Notes under the pieces: model-generated | The model's input: the letters and a program-made list of their open reading frames with translations, nothing else | Database searches by the model: none | What the model was told of the DNA's origin: nothing | Made by a program: the position numbers and the translations under genes | Part shown: positions 50,780 through 59,182 of the stretch, piece after piece | Position numbering within the stretch: position 1 is the first letter of the stretch | Layout: every line of letters starts with the position of its first letter | DNA from: Bin87 sp965221295 | GTDB taxonomy: Bacteria; Chloroflexota; Dehalococcoidia; Lucifugimonadales; UBA3495 | Assembly (NCBI GenBank): GCA_965221295.1 | Contig: OZ244879.1 | Location: forward strand, 1,922,001-1,986,000 | DNA length: 64,000 nt | Direction of reading: 5' to 3'

Positions 50780-52372
50780 ATGCCCAATGATGCGTCGATG
50801 AGCGCCGCGCCCGAACCTAACCTGCAGACCTCCGATCCCGAGGCCAACCTGGGCAGCCTCGAGGCCAACCTGGAGAGCCGCCGAACCAAGCTGAGCCGGC
50901 TCCGTGAACGCGGCATCGATCCCTACCCGCCGCGCTTCACCCGCACCTGCTCCGCCGCCGACGCCATCGCCCAGTTTGAAGCGGCCGAGGCGGCCAGCGA
51001 GACTGAGGGCTCGGAAACGTTCAGCGTGGCCGGACGCATCGTGTCCATGCGCGTCATGGGCCGCGTGGCGTTTCTCGACCTACGCGATTCGTCCGGCGTC
51101 ATTCAAGCCATGCTGCGCAGGAACGTCTTGGGCGATGACTTTGCGCTGCTGCAAGACTTGGACCTGGGCGACTTCCTGGGCGTTTCCGGCGACATGATCC
51201 GCACCCGCACCGGCCAGCCCAGCATCGAGGCTGAATCACTGGTCGTATTGGCCAAGGGAATGCGCCCTCTACCCGAGAAATGGCACGGCCTAAGGGACGT
51301 TGAGACCCGATACCGACAACGATACCTGGACCTCATCGCCAACCCCGAAGTCGCCGACACGTTCATCCAGCGCAGCCGCATCATCAGCGGCATTCGTCGG
51401 TTCCTTGACGCGCGCGGCTTCGTCGAGGTCGATACGCCCATCCTGGTGCCCATACCGGCCGGCGCCCACGCTCGCCCGTTCATCACTCACCACAACGCAC
51501 TGGACGAACAACTCTACCTCCGCATCGCCACCGAATTGTACCTCAAGCGGCTCATTGTCGGCGGGCTGGACAAGGTTTACGAGATCGGCCGCGTGTTTCG
51601 CAATGAAGGCATCGACCAAGACCATAACCCCGAATTCACCTTGCTGGAATCTTACGAGGCCTACGCCGATTACAACACAGTCATGGCCATGGTGGAATCG
51701 CTGATTTCGTCCCTGGCCCAGGACATTCGCGGTTCAACGAAAATTCCCATGGGCGACGATGTGATCGACTTCGCGCCGCCGTGGCCTCGCGTGTCGCTGC
51801 GGGAGGAACTGCGCCGGCATAGCGGCATTGACATCGACGACTACCCCGACTCCGAATCGCTGACCGGTGTCGCGCTGGATTTGGGCCTGCAGCCTGGGCC
51901 TCGAGAAGCCAGGGGGCGCCTCATTGACAAGATGCTGTCGGTTTTCGTAGAGCCACACTTGGTGCAGCCAACGTTCCTCATTGACTACCCGGAAGACATG
52001 TCGCCCCTGGCCAAAGGACGCCCCGACCAGCCCGGCTACGTCGAACGGTTTGAGGCCTTCGCCGCCGGCATGGAGATCGCCAACTCCTACACTGAACTCA
52101 ACGACCCCGAAGTCCAGCGGGCTCGTTTCGCGGATCAGGAACACCAACGGGACGCCTACGGCAACGACGAGGCCGACCGCACCGACGCCGACTTCCTAAC
52201 CGCCCTGGAGTACGGAATGCCCCCCACTGGCGGCCTCGGCATCGGCATCGACCGCTTGGTGATGCTGCTTACCGGGCAGTCAACCATTCGCGATGTGCTA
52301 TTATTTCCGCAGATGCGTTCCCTCCACAGCGAAAATGTCAATCCTGCGACGCCGAACGACCCGGATGGGTGA
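50780..52372 (+). CDS. lysS: Lysine--tRNA ligase, class II
   Basis: Class II LysRS of 530 residues. The N-terminal OB-fold anticodon-binding domain (about 80-190) is followed by the catalytic domain with motif 1 around 'RFLDARGFVEVDTPIL', motif 2 'FRNEGIDQDHNPEFTLLE' and motif 3 'GIGIDRLVMLLTGQS'. 'IANSYTELNDPEVQ' is a lysine-binding segment. The N-terminal 45 residues are an extension with a short LEANLGS/LEANLES repeat, not found in E. coli LysRS. The ATG at 50780 lacks a strong ribosome site. The stop overlaps a GTG that precedes the next gene. Confidence 0.96.
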   Translation: MPNDASMSAAPEPNLQTSDPEANLGSLEANLESRRTKLSRLRERGIDPYPPRFTRTCSAADAIAQFEAAEAASETEGSETFSVAGRIVSMRVMGRVAFLDLRDSSGVIQAMLRRNVLGDDFALLQDLDLGDFLGVSGDMIRTRTGQPSIEAESLVVLAKGMRPLPEKWHGLRDVETRYRQRYLDLIANPEVADTFIQRSRIISGIRRFLDARGFVEVDTPILVPIPAGAHARPFITHHNALDEQLYLRIATELYLKRLIVGGLDKVYEIGRVFRNEGIDQDHNPEFTLLESYEAYADYNTVMAMVESLISSLAQDIRGSTKIPMGDDVIDFAPPWPRVSLREELRRHSGIDIDDYPDSESLTGVALDLGLQPGPREARGRLIDKMLSVFVEPHLVQPTFLIDYPEDMSPLAKGRPDQPGYVERFEAFAAGMEIANSYTELNDPEVQRARFADQEHQRDAYGNDEADRTDADFLTALEYGMPPTGGLGIGIDRLVMLLTGQSTIRDVLLFPQMRSLHSENVNPATPNDPDG

Positions 52373-52377
52373 TTGCT

Positions 52378-53070
52378 ATGACGACCGCCGCGCCGGCGTA
52401 CCAGACCCATGACCCGGCCATTTCGTCGCGGTTCCATCTACCCGCAGACGCTGAGTTGTTCCCCATCAAACTCAGGTTGCCCGATGTTGTCGTCTCCGCC
52501 GGCGCCGATTCTTGCGCCAATTGGTTCTGGGATTTTTGCCTGGCTAACCAGGAATCTCTTTGGCAAATGGAACTCAGCTCCGACGGGGAGTTGGAACTGA
52601 TGCCACCCACGGACGAGCCGTCTGACCTTCACGAGAACCGAACTTCGAGCAAGCTCTATCTGTGGGATGAAGAGCAAGGTTCTCCGGGCGTGGCCACTGG
52701 CCCTACCGCCGCGTACCGTCTGCCCAACGGCGCCCTCCGTGTGCCCGATGCTGCGTGGACACCCAAGGCAAAAGTCCGCGTCAGGCGTTCGGGAGAACCC
52801 CGTGGCCGTCCTTACTGTCCAGACTTCGTGGTGGAAATCCGTTCTTCTTCCCAGCGTTCGCTGACCCCGCTGCACAATAAAATGCAGGAATACATGGCGA
52901 ATGGAGCTCGCTTGGGCTGGCTCATCGACCCCATCGAACGCACCGTCCATGTCTACCGCGCCGGACTCGCGGAACCCGAACTGTTGGTTGACCCGGAAGC
53001 CGTGGACGGCGAGGATGTGTTGCCCGGCTTCGTCTTCGACGTGCGCCACCTGATTTTTGACCTAACATAA
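52378..53070 (+). CDS. Uma2-family (DUF820) PD-(D/E)XK nuclease-like protein, second copy
   Basis: Protein of 230 residues with the full Uma2 layout: 'LWQMELSSDGELELMPPTD' near residue 60, 'RVPDAAWTPKAKVR', 'YCPDFVVEIRSSSQRSLTPL' (the acidic-Glu-x core) and 'GARLGWLIDPIERTVHVYR'. It differs from the Uma2 protein at 27135 in lacking a coiled-coil tail. ATG at 52378 follows GGGTGA; the GTG at 52369 that overlaps the lysS stop is also possible. It sits between lysS and serS, so it may ride on housekeeping transcription. Confidence 0.88.
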   Translation: MTTAAPAYQTHDPAISSRFHLPADAELFPIKLRLPDVVVSAGADSCANWFWDFCLANQESLWQMELSSDGELELMPPTDEPSDLHENRTSSKLYLWDEEQGSPGVATGPTAAYRLPNGALRVPDAAWTPKAKVRVRRSGEPRGRPYCPDFVVEIRSSSQRSLTPLHNKMQEYMANGARLGWLIDPIERTVHVYRAGLAEPELLVDPEAVDGEDVLPGFVFDVRHLIFDLT

Positions 53071-53085
53071 CGGTAAACACTATTC

Positions 53086-54366
53086 ATGTTATCGCTCGAA
53101 CAAATTCGCACCGAGCCCGACGTGGTGCGCGCCGCTCTGGTCCGCCGCTCTGAGGACGAGGATTGCCTTGACGAAATCCTGACTCTGGACGCCCGCCGCC
53201 GCGTCGCCATCACCGAGGGCGACGAACTCCGCGCCCGGCGCAACCAGGTCTCCCGGGAAATCGGCCAGGCCCGTTCCCAGGGCAGCCATCCATCCGACGA
53301 CATCATCGCCGAAATGCGGGAGGTCGGACGCCAGATAAGCGCCCTGGAGGACGAGGTGCGAAGCCTGGACGCCAACATCAACGCAGCGATGCTCGCCCTA
53401 CCCAACCTGCCCGACGCATCGACTCCTGACGGTCTGGACGAAACGGCCAACGTAGTGCTGCGCCACTGGGGCGAACCGGCCAACCTCGACTTCGACGCCC
53501 TACCGCATTGGGATCTGGCGGAAAACCTGGGCATCATTGACTTTCAACGAGGGGTCAAACTGTCGGGCAGCCGTTTCTACACGCTCCATGGCTATGGCGC
53601 CAGGCTGGAACGCGCCATCATTTCGTGGATGCTGGATTTGCACGGCGCAGAGCACGGGTACACCGAGCTCGCCCTTCCCATCCTCGTGCGCCGCGAGATC
53701 ATGGAAGGTTCCGGCAACCTGCCCCTCTTCGCTGACAACCTGTACCACGACGACGAAGACGACCTGTGGCTCATACCCACCGCAGAGGTGCCGGTAACGA
53801 ACCTGCACCGCGACGAAATCCTGTCCTCCGACGAATTGCCCCTCTACTACGTGGCCCAAACGCCTTGCTTCCGACGAGAGAAGGCCGCAGCCGGTCGGGA
53901 TACCCGAGGCATCAAGCGCGTCCATCAATTCAACAAGGTTGAGATGTACAAGTTCGTCGAACCCGGCTCTTCCTTCGACGAGTTGGAATCCCTGTTGAAC
54001 GACGCTGAGGACGTTTGTCGTCGTCTCAACCTGCCATACCGCATCCTGCAATTGTGCGCCAGCGACATATCTTTCCCGTCGGCCAAGTCCTACGACATTG
54101 AGGTGTGGGCCGCCGGATCCCAGGAGTGGCTGGAGGTCTCATCCTGCTCCAACTGCACAGACTTTCAGGCTCGGCGGGCCAACATTCGCTATCGCCCCGG
54201 CGTTGGCGAGCGACCGCGCTTTGTGCACACGCTCAACGGCTCCGGCCTCGCCCTGCCGCGGGTCATCATCGCCATACTGGAAAACAACCAGCGGCCCGAC
54301 GGATCGGTTATCATCCCCGAAGCGCTGCGCCCCTACACCGGCTTCGACGCCATACCTGCCCGCTGA
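53086..54366 (+). CDS. serS: Serine--tRNA ligase
   Basis: SerRS of 426 residues. The N-terminal long antiparallel coiled coil (about 25-105) binds the long variable arm of tRNA-Ser. The catalytic core has 'RFYTLHGYGARLERAIISWM' (motif 1 region), motif 2 'FRREKAAAGRDTRGIKRVHQ' and motif 3 'NGSGLALPRVIIAILEN'. 'EVSSCSNCTDFQARR' is the serine-binding loop. It also charges tRNA-Sec with serine in organisms that use selenocysteine, relevant to the predicted selenoprotein here. ATG at 53086. Confidence 0.96.
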   Translation: MLSLEQIRTEPDVVRAALVRRSEDEDCLDEILTLDARRRVAITEGDELRARRNQVSREIGQARSQGSHPSDDIIAEMREVGRQISALEDEVRSLDANINAAMLALPNLPDASTPDGLDETANVVLRHWGEPANLDFDALPHWDLAENLGIIDFQRGVKLSGSRFYTLHGYGARLERAIISWMLDLHGAEHGYTELALPILVRREIMEGSGNLPLFADNLYHDDEDDLWLIPTAEVPVTNLHRDEILSSDELPLYYVAQTPCFRREKAAAGRDTRGIKRVHQFNKVEMYKFVEPGSSFDELESLLNDAEDVCRRLNLPYRILQLCASDISFPSAKSYDIEVWAAGSQEWLEVSSCSNCTDFQARRANIRYRPGVGERPRFVHTLNGSGLALPRVIIAILENNQRPDGSVIIPEALRPYTGFDAIPAR

Positions 54367-54399
54367 TCCCCGTCCCGGCAGCGACGCCCACCTGAACGT

Positions 54400-54405
54400 T
54401 ATACT
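54400..54405 (+). promoter_or_regulatory. -10 box candidate for the deacetylase gene
   Basis: TATACT 14 bases before the ATG at 54420, with GGGAG in the short leader. Confidence 0.4.
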
Positions 54406-54419
54406 GGGAGCGAATACCA

Positions 54420-55235
54420 ATGGCTGGCATCTGGCCTGACGAAATCCAATGCGTCGCCCTGATCACCTTCGATGTTGACGGCGTTTCCTCTTGGCTTCGC
54501 CGCAACGCCGATTTCATCAACTACCCCAGCCTGCTTTCCATGGCCGAGTACGGCCCCAGCGTCGCTACGCCGCGCATTCTGGACATGCTGGACGCCCAGG
54601 GCATCCCCTCCAGTTTTTACATCCCAGGCCAGGTCGCCGAGACTCACCCCGACCTGGTGCGTGAAATCAGCGCCCGGGGGCACGAGGTCGCCCACCACGG
54701 ATACCTGCATGAGCCTCCTGCCACCATGACCCCCGCGGAAGAGGAGGAGGTTCTGGCCAAGGGCATCGAAATTCTGCGCGGCCTAACCGGTCAGGATCCC
54801 GTCGGTTATCGGTCGCCGAGTTGGGAGCTAAGTTCCGTGTCCCTGGACTTGCTCGCCAAGTACAACTTCCGGTACGACAGCAGCTTGATGGGCGACGACG
54901 CCCCCTACTACGTTGAAGGAGGCGACCCGCCCCGTCGCATGGTGGAACTTCCCATTCACTGGCTGCTCGACGACGCGCCCCACTTCTCCTACGTGCCATC
55001 GGCCAACCGCCTGGGCCCCATGCGAAACCCAGACGAGGTTTTCGACAGCTGGGCCGCCGAATTTCGGGGCATTTACCGATACGGCCGCTGCTTCAACCTT
55101 ACCATGCACCCCCAGCACATTGGGCGACCCGGGCGCTTGCTGATGCTGGAACGACTGATCGAATATATCAAGACCTTCCCAGGCGTTCGGTTCATGCGCG
55201 CTATCGACGTTGCCGAAATGTGGGACGGCGGTTAG
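54420..55235 (+). CDS. Polysaccharide deacetylase-family protein (PuuE/CE4-like)
   Basis: NodB-homology hydrolase of 271 residues. 'ALITFDVDG' holds the first Asp of the metal site and 'HEVAHHGYLHEPP' the His pair. 'YRSPSWELSSVSLDLLAKY' and the C-terminal 'FNLTMHPQHIGRPGRLLML' are typical of the peptidoglycan- or allantoin-type polysaccharide deacetylases in which the zinc triad is D-H-H. GGGAG upstream of the ATG. The variant TFDVD in place of TFDD also occurs in this subgroup. It precedes the nitrile-hydratase-like genes by about 108 bases on the same strand, so an amide- or C-N-hydrolysing link is possible but speculative. Confidence 0.9.
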   Translation: MAGIWPDEIQCVALITFDVDGVSSWLRRNADFINYPSLLSMAEYGPSVATPRILDMLDAQGIPSSFYIPGQVAETHPDLVREISARGHEVAHHGYLHEPPATMTPAEEEEVLAKGIEILRGLTGQDPVGYRSPSWELSSVSLDLLAKYNFRYDSSLMGDDAPYYVEGGDPPRRMVELPIHWLLDDAPHFSYVPSANRLGPMRNPDEVFDSWAAEFRGIYRYGRCFNLTMHPQHIGRPGRLLMLERLIEYIKTFPGVRFMRAIDVAEMWDGG

Positions 55236-55343
55236 AATCCATCGCCACGAAGAATCGCGCGGAGACGCCATCCGATTGGCGGGGACCGTCAAGACGCGAT
55301 CGTTGGCGCCCCAACGGTACGTGGCCAAACACGCAGGAGGCCC

Positions 55344-55649
55344 ATGATGCCCGCAGTACACGACCGCGGCGGTTGGCCTGACGATACGCCCATCGACCGC
55401 GCTGAGCACGAATACAGCGACTGGGAACGTCGCGTCGACGCCGTACATCAGGTATTGGGCGCTCAGGGAGTGCGCACCACTGATGAAATGCGCCGCGCCA
55501 TCGAGAGTCTTCCCCCTGAGCAGTATGAGTCCTTGTCCTACTACGAAAAGTGGACTGCGGCGCTGGAAATTCTGCTCGTCGAAAAGGGCATCCTGACGGT
55601 GGCGGAAATCGACGCCAAAACCGCTCAGCTGCGAGCGCGGGGACTCTGA
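55344..55649 (+). CDS. Nitrile hydratase/thiocyanate hydrolase, beta N-terminal-half subunit
   Basis: Protein of 101 residues matching the helical N-terminal half of the nitrile hydratase beta chain. 'AVHDRGGWPDD', 'WERRVDAVHQVLGAQG' and 'YYEKWTAALEILLVEKGILT' are the recognisable segments. In most nitrile hydratases this region is fused to the barrel domain; here it is a separate gene, as in thiocyanate hydrolase and the toyocamycin nitrile hydratase. Two adjacent ATGs (55344, 55347) follow AGGAGG; the second gives better spacing. Its stop overlaps the next gene's ATG. Confidence 0.88.
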   Translation: MMPAVHDRGGWPDDTPIDRAEHEYSDWERRVDAVHQVLGAQGVRTTDEMRRAIESLPPEQYESLSYYEKWTAALEILLVEKGILTVAEIDAKTAQLRARGL

Positions 55650-55948
55650 TGACCACCCATTCTGATCCCGTGGCTTTTGCCGACGGCGCCGCCGTGCGGA
55701 TTCGTGTCGGTTCGCCACCCCATCACTTTCGCACGCCAACCTACGTTCAGGGACACAGCGGCGTCGTGGAAGCGCTGTGCGGCGTCTATCCCAACCCAGA
55801 GTCGCTGGCCCACGGCGGCGATGGATTGCCCATGCAGCCCCTGTACCGCATACGTCTGCGTCAGACCGACCTGTGGCCGAATTACGCCGGCGATCCCGGC
55901 GACACATTGCTGGTGGATGTGTACCAGCGTTGGCTGGAACCCGCCTGA
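55649..55948 (+). CDS. Nitrile hydratase/thiocyanate hydrolase, beta C-terminal-half subunit
   Basis: Protein of 99 residues matching the SH3-like barrel of the nitrile hydratase beta chain. 'HHFRTPTYVQGHSGVVEALC' corresponds to the conserved RxPxYxxGxxG core, and 'LYRIRLRQTDLWPNY' with 'LLVDVYQRWLEP' close the barrel. It starts at the ATG overlapping the previous stop (TGATG), so translation is coupled and equal amounts are expected. A longer in-frame start at 55550 lies inside the upstream gene and is rejected. Confidence 0.88.
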   Translation: MTTHSDPVAFADGAAVRIRVGSPPHHFRTPTYVQGHSGVVEALCGVYPNPESLAHGGDGLPMQPLYRIRLRQTDLWPNYAGDPGDTLLVDVYQRWLEPA

Positions 55949-55974
55949 CCTGCCCGACCGACCGGAGGATTCCC

Positions 55975-56589
55975 ATGACCGCTACGCACGTTGTCGATCA
56001 CATCCATGATGAGCCCATGAGCGACGTGGCCCTGCGCTCGGTGGCCATCGAAACGCTGCTGGAGGAGAAGGGACTGCTCACCGCCGAGCAGGTCATGCAG
56101 CAGGTCAACCTGATGGACGCGCGTACCCCTGCCGATGGCGCTCGCGTGGTCGCCCGCGCCTGGACCGACCCCGATTTCAAATCCCGGCTGTTGTCGGACG
56201 CTAGAAGCGCCCTGGCCGAGTTGGGAATCGAAATACCCGCAGAAACACCCCACCTGGTCGTGGTGGAAAACACCGACGACACTCACCACCTGGTCGTGTG
56301 CACCCTCTGTTCCTGCTACCCTAGAATGCTCCTGGGCCGCCCGCCCGACTGGTACAAGAGCCTCGCCTACCGTTCGCGAGCGGTCAGCGACCCGCGGGGA
56401 GTGATGGCCGAATTCGGCGCACAACCCCCCGACGGAGCCATCGTGACCGTCCTGGACAGTACCGCCGACCTGCGCTACCTCGTGCTGCCTCGACGCCCAG
56501 AGGGATCCGAAGGCATGACCGAAGCGCAACTGGCCGACCTGGTGACCAGGGACAGCATGATCGGCGTTTCCCACGCCCTCGCACCGTGA
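55975..56589 (+). CDS. Nitrile hydratase/thiocyanate hydrolase alpha (metal-binding) subunit, cobalt type
   Basis: Catalytic subunit of 204 residues. The metal claw is Cys109-Thr-Leu-Cys112-Ser-Cys114 (CTLCSC). Thr rather than Ser at the second position is the mark of non-corrin cobalt enzymes, in which the two later Cys are oxidised after translation. 'RPPDWYKSLAYRSRAVSDPR' and 'VLDSTADLRYLVLPRRP' are family signatures. GGAGGAT precedes the ATG. With the two split beta genes it forms a three-gene operon. It would hydrate a nitrile to an amide or hydrolyse thiocyanate; the split favours thiocyanate-hydrolase-like or ToyJKL-like enzymes but does not settle the substrate. No activator (P14K/P47K) gene is adjacent. 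Confidence 0.92.
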   Translation: MTATHVVDHIHDEPMSDVALRSVAIETLLEEKGLLTAEQVMQQVNLMDARTPADGARVVARAWTDPDFKSRLLSDARSALAELGIEIPAETPHLVVVENTDDTHHLVVCTLCSCYPRMLLGRPPDWYKSLAYRSRAVSDPRGVMAEFGAQPPDGAIVTVLDSTADLRYLVLPRRPEGSEGMTEAQLADLVTRDSMIGVSHALAP

Positions 56590-57364
56590 CTTCCCCGCTT
56601 GGACCGGCTATAGGGTTGGGAGCCAGAGGAGCGCCTCCCCCACTGTCATCGCGAGGAGCGCCACCAGGTTCTGTCATCGCGAGGAGCGCCCCTTTAACCT
56701 GTCATCGCGAGCAGCGCCCCCCGTTCTGTCATTGGCGAAAAGCGCCCCTTTAACCTGTCATTGCGAGGAGCGATAGCGACGCGGCAATCCCGATGCCTGG
56801 GCAAATGGCCGCCGGGGTGAGGGGTGGAGCGCCGCGCGCTGCGGTCAACGAGATTGCCGCGCTGCGCTCGCGATGACAGAGGAAAGGGGCAGGGAGCGCC
56901 CATTCCTTTACCGTCACTGCGAAGAACGCCTCCTCCACTGTGGTCGCGAGGAGCTCCTCGCCGTTCTGTCATTGCGAGCAGCGCCCCTGTTAACTTGTCA
57001 TTGCGAGGAGCGATAGCGACGCGGCAATCCCGATGCCTGGGCGAACGGCAGCCGGGGTGAGGGGTGGAGCGCCGCGCGCTGCGGTCAACGAGATTGCCGC
57101 GCCGCGCTCACAATGACAAAGGAAAGGGGCAGGGAGCGGCCATTACTTTACCGTCACTGCGCAGAACGCCTCCCCCACTGTCATCGCGAGCAGCGCCTCC
57201 CGGTTCTGTCATTGGCGAAGAGCGCCCCTTTTACCTGTCATTGCGAGGAGCGATAGCGACGCGGCGATCCCGATGCCTGGGCGCGCGGCCGCGGGGGCGC
57301 GGGGGGTGGAGCGAAGCGCGGCAATACCGTCGCTCACAACTGACGGCTCTTCTGCCCCTTCGGC
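56590..57364. repeat. 240-base tandem repeat array built from palindromic TGTCATTGCGAG elements
   Basis: About 775 bases with no supported gene. Units with CTGTCATTGCGAGGAGCG-type starts lie at 56755, 56995 and 57235, exactly 240 bases apart; the third is truncated after about 100 bases. Each unit holds the outward arm, a variable middle, and an inward arm that ends GATGACAG or AATGACAA. Shorter fragments precede it from 56640. The two ORF-like frames of 78 and 113 codons here are 240 bases apart and translate the repeat. Confidence 0.88.
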
Positions 57365-57814
57365 TCAGGAAGTCAACCGTTGCGGTTCCGAATCCAATTG
57401 GTTGATTCGGCGCAGATGCCGGCCACCCTCGAACTCAGTCGTCAGCCAAACGTCCACGATCTCCCGCGCCGTTTCCCAAGGCACCAGCCTCTGCCCCATG
57501 GCCAAGACGTTGGAGTCGTTGTGTTGCCTACCGTAGCGGGCCGATTCCACGTTCCAACACAGCGTACAGCGGACTCCCGCCACGCGGTTGGCGGCGATCG
57601 CCTCACCGTTGCCGGAACCGCCCAGCACGATGCCCCGGTCCACCGTGCCGTCGGCAACCGCTTCGGCCACTGGTCGTATCCAAACCGGATAGTCGGTTGC
57701 CTCATCTGAGTAGGTACCGTAGTCCAAGGCTTCGTGGCCCAGATACGCCAACAGAGCCAACAACTTCCCCTTGTATTCGAATCCGGCGTGGTCAGACCCA
57801 ATGGCAATTTTCAT
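57365..57814 (-). CDS. rpiB: Ribose-5-phosphate isomerase B
   Basis: RpiB/LacAB-family isomerase of 149 residues that interconverts ribose-5-phosphate and ribulose-5-phosphate. 'MKIAIGSDHAGFEYKGKL' begins the Rossmann-like fold and 'GIVLGGSGNGEAIAANRV' is the active-site loop. In this GGSGNGE subgroup, as in mycobacterial RpiB, a Glu is thought to replace the Cys that acts as base in E. coli RpiB. 'RHNDSNVLAMGQR'-type sequence ('QHNDSNVLAMGQRLV') is also present. ATG at 57814 is chosen; the upstream frame lacks similarity. It is divergent from the alcohol dehydrogenase gene. Confidence 0.93.
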   Translation of the reverse strand: MKIAIGSDHAGFEYKGKLLALLAYLGHEALDYGTYSDEATDYPVWIRPVAEAVADGTVDRGIVLGGSGNGEAIAANRVAGVRCTLCWNVESARYGRQHNDSNVLAMGQRLVPWETAREIVDVWLTTEFEGGRHLRRINQLDSEPQRLTS

Positions 57815-57923
57815 TTTCGCGCGCCCCCTTGTCCCCGGTACGCCGCCAGCATAACACACCGCGCCCATTGGTATGCTAGGATACCGTTGCGTAGCGCGAT
57901 CAACCGCGCCCGGAGGGATCAAC

Positions 57924-59030
57924 ATGAAAGGACGCATCGTCGTCGTCAAAGAATACGGCAAACCTTTTGAAATCGAGGAATATGACGTGCCCGAACCGCA
58001 GCCGGGCGCCGTCCTGCTGCGCATGACCCAGGCCGGCATTTGCGGTTCAGACCTGCACACTTGGCGTGGCGACCAAACCCAGGAGCATCTTCCCCTGCCC
58101 GACACCGGGCGCGTCATGGGACACGAGGGTACCGGGGTAATCGAGTACCTGGGCGATGGCGTCACTTCCGACTACTACGGAACCGACGTACAAGAGGGCG
58201 ACCGCCTCATCTACGCCGCCGTCTTCCCCTGCTACCATTGCCACATGTGCTTGCGCGGCAACACTAATTGGTGCGTCAACCGCCAGTATCCCGCCGCCGG
58301 CGTCTGGCCGTACTTCACCGGAACCTACGGTGATTTCCTCTATCTGCCACCGCGCCATCCCTTCTTCCGCGTGCCGGACGAACTGCCCGACAGCATCCTG
58401 GGCCCCGTCAACTGCGCCATGGGCACCGTCACCACCGGACTCGAGCGGGCCGGCATGAGCCACGGCCAGTCCGTCGTCATCATGGGCGCCGGCGGCCTGG
58501 GCATCCACGCCACCGCCATGGCCAAGGAGCGCGGCGCGGACCGCGTCATCGTCCTCGACCGCCTTGAGAATCGCCTGACCCTGGCCGAGGAATTCGGCGC
58601 CGACCACACCATCAACATCGAGGAATTCAACACCCCAGAGACCCGGGTACGGCGCGTCCGCGAGCTCACCAGGGGCCGCGGCGCCGACGTGGTCATGGAG
58701 CTGGTGGGGCGCGCTGACCTGCTCAAGGAGGGCATCGACATGCTCTCCAACGGCGGAACTTTCGTCGAAATCGGCGACATCGTGCGCGGCCAGGAGGTCT
58801 CCATAGACCCTTCCAAGCTGCTGCAGGGCAAAAACATCGTCGGCAGCCTGATGTACCGCCCCTCCCTGCTCCCGGAATTGCTGGACTTCCTGGTGCGCAA
58901 CCAGGATCGGTTGCCCTTCCACAAGCTGGTGTCCCACACCTTCCCGCTGGCGGACGTCAACGATGCCTTCCAGGCCGCCGAGTGGAGCCAGCGCCAAACC
59001 GAAATCACCCGCGCCATGCTGGTGCCGTAA
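57924..59030 (+). CDS. Zinc-dependent alcohol dehydrogenase (MDR family)
   Basis: Medium-chain dehydrogenase of 368 residues. The catalytic zinc Cys is in 'GICGSDLHTWRGD', the His is in 'MGHEGTG', and the structural zinc is held by C-x2-C-x2-C-x7-C (CYHCHMCLRGNTNWC). 'VVIMGAGGLGIHATAMA' is the NAD(P)-binding loop, and Asp in 'VIVLDRLENRL' suggests NAD preference. GGAGGG lies before the ATG at 57924. It probably oxidises a sugar alcohol or secondary alcohol. A TATGCT motif on each strand lies between it and rpiB. Confidence 0.93.
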   Translation: MKGRIVVVKEYGKPFEIEEYDVPEPQPGAVLLRMTQAGICGSDLHTWRGDQTQEHLPLPDTGRVMGHEGTGVIEYLGDGVTSDYYGTDVQEGDRLIYAAVFPCYHCHMCLRGNTNWCVNRQYPAAGVWPYFTGTYGDFLYLPPRHPFFRVPDELPDSILGPVNCAMGTVTTGLERAGMSHGQSVVIMGAGGLGIHATAMAKERGADRVIVLDRLENRLTLAEEFGADHTINIEEFNTPETRVRRVRELTRGRGADVVMELVGRADLLKEGIDMLSNGGTFVEIGDIVRGQEVSIDPSKLLQGKNIVGSLMYRPSLLPELLDFLVRNQDRLPFHKLVSHTFPLADVNDAFQAAEWSQRQTEITRAMLVP

Positions 59031-59182
59031 CGGAGCGCGGACCGGAGAGTCGCGATTGACCTTAGTGGTCCCGGGCCTACCCGGGACCACCTCGTAGCAT
59101 GAACAGGCATGATCCAATTGGCGGGACTGGTGACAGTAGGACATTGACGCCGGCCAAGCCCGGCGGGTATTCTTCGGTCACT
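59031..59182. other. Short spacer before the DarTG pair
   Basis: About 150 bases. 'GTGGTCCCGGGCCTACCC' followed by 'GGGACCACC' forms a GC-rich inverted repeat near 59065-59095 that could terminate the dehydrogenase transcript. Nothing else is seen. Confidence 0.4.

Noticed and set aside
48257..57330. CRISPR array
   Set aside because: Repeats are long, palindromic and lack unique regularly sized spacers; no cas genes.
56824..57405. Two near-identical short proteins 240 bases apart
   Set aside because: They translate the tandem palindromic repeat; no ribosome site and no homology-like features.
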